DNA from: Acidobacteriota bacterium
GTDB lineage: Bacteria > Acidobacteriota > Terriglobia > Acidiferrales > UBA7541
Assembly (NCBI GenBank): GCA_023481105.1
Contig: JAMCWK010000125.1
Location: forward strand, 1-34,536
DNA length: 34,536 nucleotides
Direction of reading: 5' to 3'
Shown: positions 22,306-34,536 of the stretch, piece by piece
Numbering within the stretch: position 1 is the first letter of the stretch
Layout of the letters: each line of letters begins with the position of its first letter
Program-made: the position numbers and the translations under genes
The notes under the pieces: generated by a model
What the model was told of the DNA's origin: nothing
Databases searched by the model: none
What the model saw: only the letters and a program-made list of their open reading frames with translations

Positions 22306-23364
22306 TTAGTTGGGAATCTTGCCTGACAATTCGTTCCACGTCCGCTCCACAGCGCTCTTGGAGGCGGCCGCGAAGCCTTGCGGGTTTCCGGCGTAGGCCG
22401 GGAATGAGTCCTTGTGCCTGCTCAGGTCAATGGACGCGCTGGTCTGCTCCAGGCTCATGCCTTTGCCAATGGCGTCTTTCACGGCGGCGACCATGTCGTT
22501 CATGTAGGCGAGCAGCTTGTCCACCTGCTCTTTGCCTGACTGGACAGGGCCATGGCCGGTCGCGGCGGTGTTCCAGTCGAGGTTGCGCACCGAATCCAGC
22601 GTGGCGATCCACTGCGAAGGGTAGGCGTCGCGCATGAAGGGGATGCCATTGGTCAGCAGGTCGCCGGTGACCACGACTTTTTCCTTGGGCAGATAGACCA
22701 CGACGTCGCCGCGCGTATGGCCCTTCCCGAAGAAAAGAATGTGAATGGTGCGGTCAGGCTTGTACAGCACCAAGCTGCGCTCGAAGGTGATGGTGGGCAG
22801 CGCAATCTGGACGGACTTCAACTCTTCCAGGTAGGCCTTGTCGCTGCCGAGTCGCGCGGTGAGGTTGGCGCGGCCTTGATCCGTCAGCGGCGTGCCGCTG
22901 GTCGTTTTGCCCTCCGCCAGCATCTTTTCCGTACTGGCGATGCGATCCGGCACGGCCTTTGTGAGCTGCTCCTGGACGGACGGGATGGCCTTGCCGACCA
23001 TATCTTCGCGCGCGCTATGTTGAGAGATGTACTCGACACCCGGCCCGAAGACGCTGACGTAGGCCTGGTTTCCCTGGACGTGGTCGTTGTGCCAGTGCGT
23101 GTTGACGACGTAGCGCACCGGCTTGTTGGTGACTTTGCGGATTTCAGCGATGAGATCCTTGGCCCAGCTCGGGCGGAAGTGCGTGTCCACCACCAGCACA
23201 TCCTCTTTATTCACGATGAAGGCGCCGTTCGAGGCGACGCCGGCCCGGCCGACGGCGGCGTACACGCCGTCCGCCACTTTGACGATGTCGAACGACTGCG
23301 CCAGCCCGGACGGGGCCAGCAAACCCAGCAGAAGAATCAGTACACCCAGCGACCTTCTCCCCAT
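22306..23364 (-). CDS. Secreted metallo-beta-lactamase-fold hydrolase
   Basis: It has 352 residues from ATG 23364, which has GGGAGG at ideal spacing. The signal peptide is MGRRSLGVLILLLGLLAPSGLAQ. The metal site H90xH92xD94H95 is in NTHWHNDHVQGN, and later ligand regions are GKGHTRGDVVVYLP, VVTGDLL and ATGHGPV. The layout fits periplasmic MBL-fold hydrolases (B3 or quinoprotein-relay-like groups). It is not specifically a beta-lactamase on this evidence, because the fold also covers many other hydrolases. The longer start at 23433 lacks a ribosome site. It converges with the MerR-like gene across the terminator at 22254. Confidence 0.85.
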   Translation of the reverse strand: MGRRSLGVLILLLGLLAPSGLAQSFDIVKVADGVYAAVGRAGVASNGAFIVNKEDVLVVDTHFRPSWAKDLIAEIRKVTNKPVRYVVNTHWHNDHVQGNQAYVSVFGPGVEYISQHSAREDMVGKAIPSVQEQLTKAVPDRIASTEKMLAEGKTTSGTPLTDQGRANLTARLGSDKAYLEELKSVQIALPTITFERSLVLYKPDRTIHILFFGKGHTRGDVVVYLPKEKVVVTGDLLTNGIPFMRDAYPSQWIATLDSVRNLDWNTAATGHGPVQSGKEQVDKLLAYMNDMVAAVKDAIGKGMSLEQTSASIDLSRHKDSFPAYAGNPQGFAAASKSAVERTWNELSGKIPN

Positions 23365-23596
23365 TTCAAGCCTCCCGGCATTCCTGTTGATTTCGAAGGG
23401 CGGCACTCTAACACATCCCAGCCGCGTTCGCACACCAGCCGAGGCCCGGGCAATTGCTCCTCGGCTTCGGCAGGACTATGCTGAAGAGCGGGTCACAGGC
23501 AGGCGCTGAGGCAAAACCAGCGCCGGCCTGCTTGCATCCAAGCCTTTGGGGCCGGAAGCAAAGCGGTCTTCGGGGCGGAGAAAGGGCTGGCCCAGC

Positions 23597-24544
23597 TTGA
23601 GCCAGAAGACTCAAAGTCGCTTCATTGTCGCAGCGCTACTGGGCTTGTTTATCTGCCTGGGGATGCCGCTCGAGTCGTTCGCACAGTCCAAACCAACCGA
23701 ACCCGCACAACAGGCGCAGGACATCACCCATGCCACTCCACGCGGGAAGAAGCTGGTGCTGACCGACGGCACGTTCCATCTGGTGCGCAGCTACGAGCGG
23801 AAGGGCGACCGGGTCCGCTACTACAGTGTCGAGCGCTCCGCGTGGGAAGAGATTCCGGCTTCTATGGTGGATTGGGAGGCGACCCGCAAGAACGAAGCGG
23901 AGGCTGCTGCCCTCGATTCCAAGATTGAGGAGAAGAAAAAAGAGTTCCGGATGGCGCGCATCGCCGAAGAGGTGGACGTTGACGCGAGCATCGAGGTGGC
24001 GCCGAGCGTGTTCCTGCCGGACGGCGCAGGGCTTTTCGTGCTGGAGGGCAAGACGATCCGCAAGCTGGAGTTGGTGGGCGCGGACGTGAAAACCTCCAAG
24101 GGGCGCGTGCTGGCGCAGATTTTCACGCCCATCCCGCTGCCCACGAAGGAGCGGGTGGAGTTGCCGGGCCCGCGGGCGGCGTTTCGCATTACCACCGCGC
24201 AGCCGGAGTTTTTCATTCGCACGCCGGACGGTCACGACCCCGAGTTGGAGCTGGTGCGGGTGCGCGTGAAGAGCAAAGTCCGGGAAATCGAAACGGTGAA
24301 TACGGTGGCCTCCGGCGAGAAGTTCGAGGAGCGCAAGTCGGTATCGGTGGAGCGCTGGAAGCTGGCCAAAGGGGTCTTCCGGCTCACGCTCAGCCAGTCG
24401 CTGGAGCCGGGCGAATACGTCCTGGCGGAAATCCGTGCTGACGAAGGCATGGACGTGGGCGTGTGGGACTTTGGGGTGGACGCGCCTTCTCCCAAAGCCG
24501 GCGCGCCAGCCCCGGCGAAGCCGCCGGGCAAGAAGAAGCCGTGA
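23597..24544 (+). CDS. Secreted protein of unknown function
   Basis: It has 315 residues from TTG 23597 (GGAG and AAAGGG upstream); TTG 23546 would add 17 residues. The N-terminus is a signal peptide (QSRFIVAALLGLFICLG, cleavage after SFAQ). Visible parts are a short SH3/SHD1-like beta segment (KKLVLTDGTFHLVRSYERKG and RYYSVERSAWEEIP), a charged helix (ATRKNEAEAAALDSKIEEKK), and a beta-rich C-terminal half ending in a PAKPPGKKKP tail. No enzyme motif was found. It is probably periplasmic. It is divergent from the metallo-beta-lactamase-fold gene; the 23365-23596 gap shows no strong promoter. Confidence 0.65.
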   Translation: MSQKTQSRFIVAALLGLFICLGMPLESFAQSKPTEPAQQAQDITHATPRGKKLVLTDGTFHLVRSYERKGDRVRYYSVERSAWEEIPASMVDWEATRKNEAEAAALDSKIEEKKKEFRMARIAEEVDVDASIEVAPSVFLPDGAGLFVLEGKTIRKLELVGADVKTSKGRVLAQIFTPIPLPTKERVELPGPRAAFRITTAQPEFFIRTPDGHDPELELVRVRVKSKVREIETVNTVASGEKFEERKSVSVERWKLAKGVFRLTLSQSLEPGEYVLAEIRADEGMDVGVWDFGVDAPSPKAGAPAPAKPPGKKKP

Positions 24545-24560
24545 GGATGATGAAGAACAA

Positions 24561-24650
24561 GTTGAAGGGTGAACGTTGAAGGGTCGAACGTCAAGACGAA
24601 AGACAAAAGACGAAAGACGAAAGACGAAAGACGAAAGACGAAAGACCGAA
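24561..24650. repeat. Heptamer array GACGAAA with preceding heptads
   Basis: Eight 7-nt units occur at 24595-24650: five exact GACGAAA in a row (24609-24643), one more exact at 24595, and two one- or two-base variants. Before them, GTTGAAG-GGTGAAC is repeated as a 14-nt unit (24561-24589). The array begins 16 bases after the secreted-protein stop codon. Confidence 0.75.
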
Positions 24651-24690
24651 GCTCTCCTTGACCGCAGTTGGTTGATTCCACTCTTAAATT

Positions 24691-25134
24691 ATGTCGGTGG
24701 TATGCTCTGGCTGTGCTGGGTCGTTCAGTGCAATTCGGAGGAGAAGAGTGGGCCACCCGTCCGAACTAGTATGTCCAGCGTGTGGCCATCGCATGGAACT
24801 TGGCGCGTTGAAAACAGAGCCAGGTACGGGCGGGGGCGTTCGTTGCCCAGGATGCCAGGAACTGCTTCACCTCTCTCAACCGTATGGAAGACTCGTCTTC
24901 CTTGTATCACTAATTGTTTCGATTATGATCTTAGTCCGTCTTCAGGTGCAAAGCGTTCTACTTTTTGTAATTGCGGTATTTGTGATCTGGATTCCACTCT
25001 CTCTGATCTTGAACGTCGCTGCTCGGGAATTGAAACCACCAACCCTGTTCAAGAAGGCTCCGAGGAGAAAGACTTTTTTTGAATGGCTGTATGAGCGCGA
25101 CGAACCGCCCACATTGTTTGATAAGCGCAAGTGA
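24691..25134 (+). CDS. Zinc-ribbon protein with two transmembrane segments
   Basis: This 147-residue protein carries three CxxC pairs (C5/C8, C28/C31, C52/C55), suggesting one or two zinc knuckles. Two adjacent hydrophobic segments follow (residues ~64-84 and ~86-108), then a basic cytoplasmic-type tail (KKAPRRKTFFEWLYERDEP). No family is recognised. Codons are clearly richer in A and T at third positions than in neighbours, a hint of recent acquisition. The start ATG 24691 has no ribosome site. It converges with the histidine kinase; the 25135-25278 gap holds a short hairpin at 25150-25163. Confidence 0.6.
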   Translation: MSVVCSGCAGSFSAIRRRRVGHPSELVCPACGHRMELGALKTEPGTGGGVRCPGCQELLHLSQPYGRLVFLVSLIVSIMILVRLQVQSVLLFVIAVFVIWIPLSLILNVAARELKPPTLFKKAPRRKTFFEWLYERDEPPTLFDKRK

Positions 25135-25278
25135 CCAGCTCCAAATTAACCCCGAACCCGGGGAAAGACGGGACGTTTTCTGCTATTTTTCGCGGCGTGG
25201 CACAACTGGCACGCGTCGTGGCGCAGCGTGGCCACTTTCCGTACGGCGCCTTACTAGTGCCTACCTGATCCTTATTCT

Positions 25279-27276
<1,998 letters not shown>

Positions 27277-27363
27277 AGCTTGCCCTTTGTTCCTGGTGCG
27301 CATTTCGTTTTTCTACCGCCGGCGAAGCCGGCCTTTTCCCCAGGAATAGGCTAGTTCGCGGAG

Positions 27364-27393
27364 ATTCTAGGCTTTTCGAGCGCAGCGCGGCAA
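27364..27393 (-). promoter_or_regulatory. Sigma70-type promoter for the histidine kinase
   Basis: On the minus strand TTGCCG (27393-27388), an 18-bp spacer and TAGAAT (27369-27364) lie ~85 bases upstream of the start. The kinase therefore appears to be transcribed separately from rpoBC. Confidence 0.5.
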
Positions 27394-27480
27394 ATTGATT
27401 TGCGGCGGGAGTTTCCTGGCTGACACTTTATTGGCGCGCTACGTGCATTCTTGGACGACTTTCCGGGGAGGCCCAGTGCG

Positions 27481-27522
27481 GAACAGAAAATCGGCGGCGG
27501 GCGCTGAGCCCCGCCGCCGATT
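27481..27522 (-). terminator. Intrinsic terminator of the rpoBC operon
   Basis: A perfect 13-bp stem (AATCGGCGGCGGG 27489-27501, CCCGCCGCCGATT 27510-27522) with an 8-nt loop is followed on the minus strand by TTTTCTGTT. It lies 40 bases after the rpoC stop. Confidence 0.9.
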
Positions 27523-27533
27523 CGGACTTACCA

Positions 27534-27556
27534 TGCCGGCCTGAAGACCGGCGCTA
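27534..27556. repeat. REP-like palindrome between rpoC and its terminator
   Basis: GCCGGCCTGAAGACCGGC followed by GCTAC is the reverse form of the GTAG-bordered REP with the CTTCAG-type centre. It lies between the rpoC stop and the terminator stem. Confidence 0.6.
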
Positions 27557-27561
27557 CATTC

Positions 27562-31761
<4,200 letters not shown>

Positions 31762-31782
31762 TGGCATTGCTCCTTGTCCCCA

Positions 31783-31889
31783 GGCCGCCGCAAAGCGGCC
31801 GAAGGGCCCGCCCCGGTGCTCCCGATTGCTCGGGAAGGCCGGGACCTTTCATAAAAACCGTTGTCGTCTCCCCGCCCCGAAGCATCGGG
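31783..31889 (-). other. Hairpin-rich rpoB-rpoC spacer
   Basis: Three perfect stems lie in the gap: GGCCGC/GCGGCC (31783-31788 with 31795-31800), CCCGA/TCGGG (31821-31825 with 31830-31834), and a second CCCGA/TCGGG (31876-31880 with 31885-31889). The loops of the last two are TTGC and AGCA. No T-run is present, so they look more like RNA stability or repeat elements than terminators. Confidence 0.45.
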
Positions 31890-31908
31890 CGCGGGAAGGG
31901 AAACCTGC

Positions 31909-34536
<2,628 letters not shown>

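Noticed and set aside
22306-23364. True beta-lactamase resistance gene
   Set aside because: Only the fold and metal site are visible. Many secreted hydrolases share them, and nothing points to antibiotic resistance.
24561-24650. CRISPR array
   Set aside because: The units are 7 nt with no spacers and no cas genes are present.
25159-25230. Sigma54-type promoter (TGGCAC...)
   Set aside because: The -12 element does not match TTGCA at the required spacing, and the site lies after the 3' ends of both neighbouring genes.

Overview
The window looks like chromosomal DNA from an Acidobacteriota-type bacterium. The evidence is GC-rich coding sequence, a TonB-dependent receptor with an N-terminal carboxypeptidase-regulatory-like domain (a family expanded in that phylum), a DciA-type helicase loader next to gatCA, many secreted proteins with AQ-type signal-peptide ends, and abundant REP-like palindromes. 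The phylum is inferred from gene content; no rRNA is present. Most of the window is ordinary housekeeping sequence. No phage, insertion sequence, CRISPR array or tRNA was seen.

Layout. 1-1031 is the 3' part of alanine racemase. 1214-5283 is a plus-strand block: a YacL-type PIN/TRAM membrane protein, ispD, ispF, a stand-alone GluRS-type anticodon-binding domain, and rlmB. This matches the Bacillus order yacL-ispD-ispF-gltX-(cysE-cysS-mrnC)-rlmB, with gltX apparently reduced to its C-terminal domain. 5311-6270 (minus) is acylphosphatase and apt. A 38-residue one-helix membrane protein (6386-6502) with its own terminator precedes a very long secreted GH35-like protein (6670-10473) and a secreted LolA-like protein. 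11466-15298 (minus) is a HAD phosphatase and the TonB-dependent receptor. 15558-17084 (minus) is a PilZ protein with a hairpin-rich leader and an XRE regulator with a zinc ribbon. 17430-22230 (plus) holds an HD hydrolase, a Cys/His-motif protein flanked by composite REP elements, the coupled genes dciA-gatC-gatA-DinB, and a small MerR-like protein. 22306-23364 (minus) is a secreted metallo-beta-lactamase-fold protein. 23597-25134 (plus) is a secreted protein of unknown function and a zinc-ribbon two-helix membrane protein. 25279-27276 (minus) is a triple-PAS NtrB-like histidine kinase. 27562-34536 (minus) is rpoC and most of rpoB, closed by a strong intrinsic terminator.

The most unusual signals lie between the genes. 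(1) Degenerate tandem arrays with a strict 7-nt period occur at seven places. The unit differs at each locus, and most arrays sit on or just after a stop codon. Two loci share the unit CGNTTTT, with N running through all four bases. (2) REP-like palindromes bordered by GTAG/CTAC occur between genes and, twice, in frame inside genes (the GH35-like gene and dciA). (3) Four perfect hairpins in about 90 nt lie upstream of the PilZ gene. (4) A GltX fragment sits at the ancestral gltX position.
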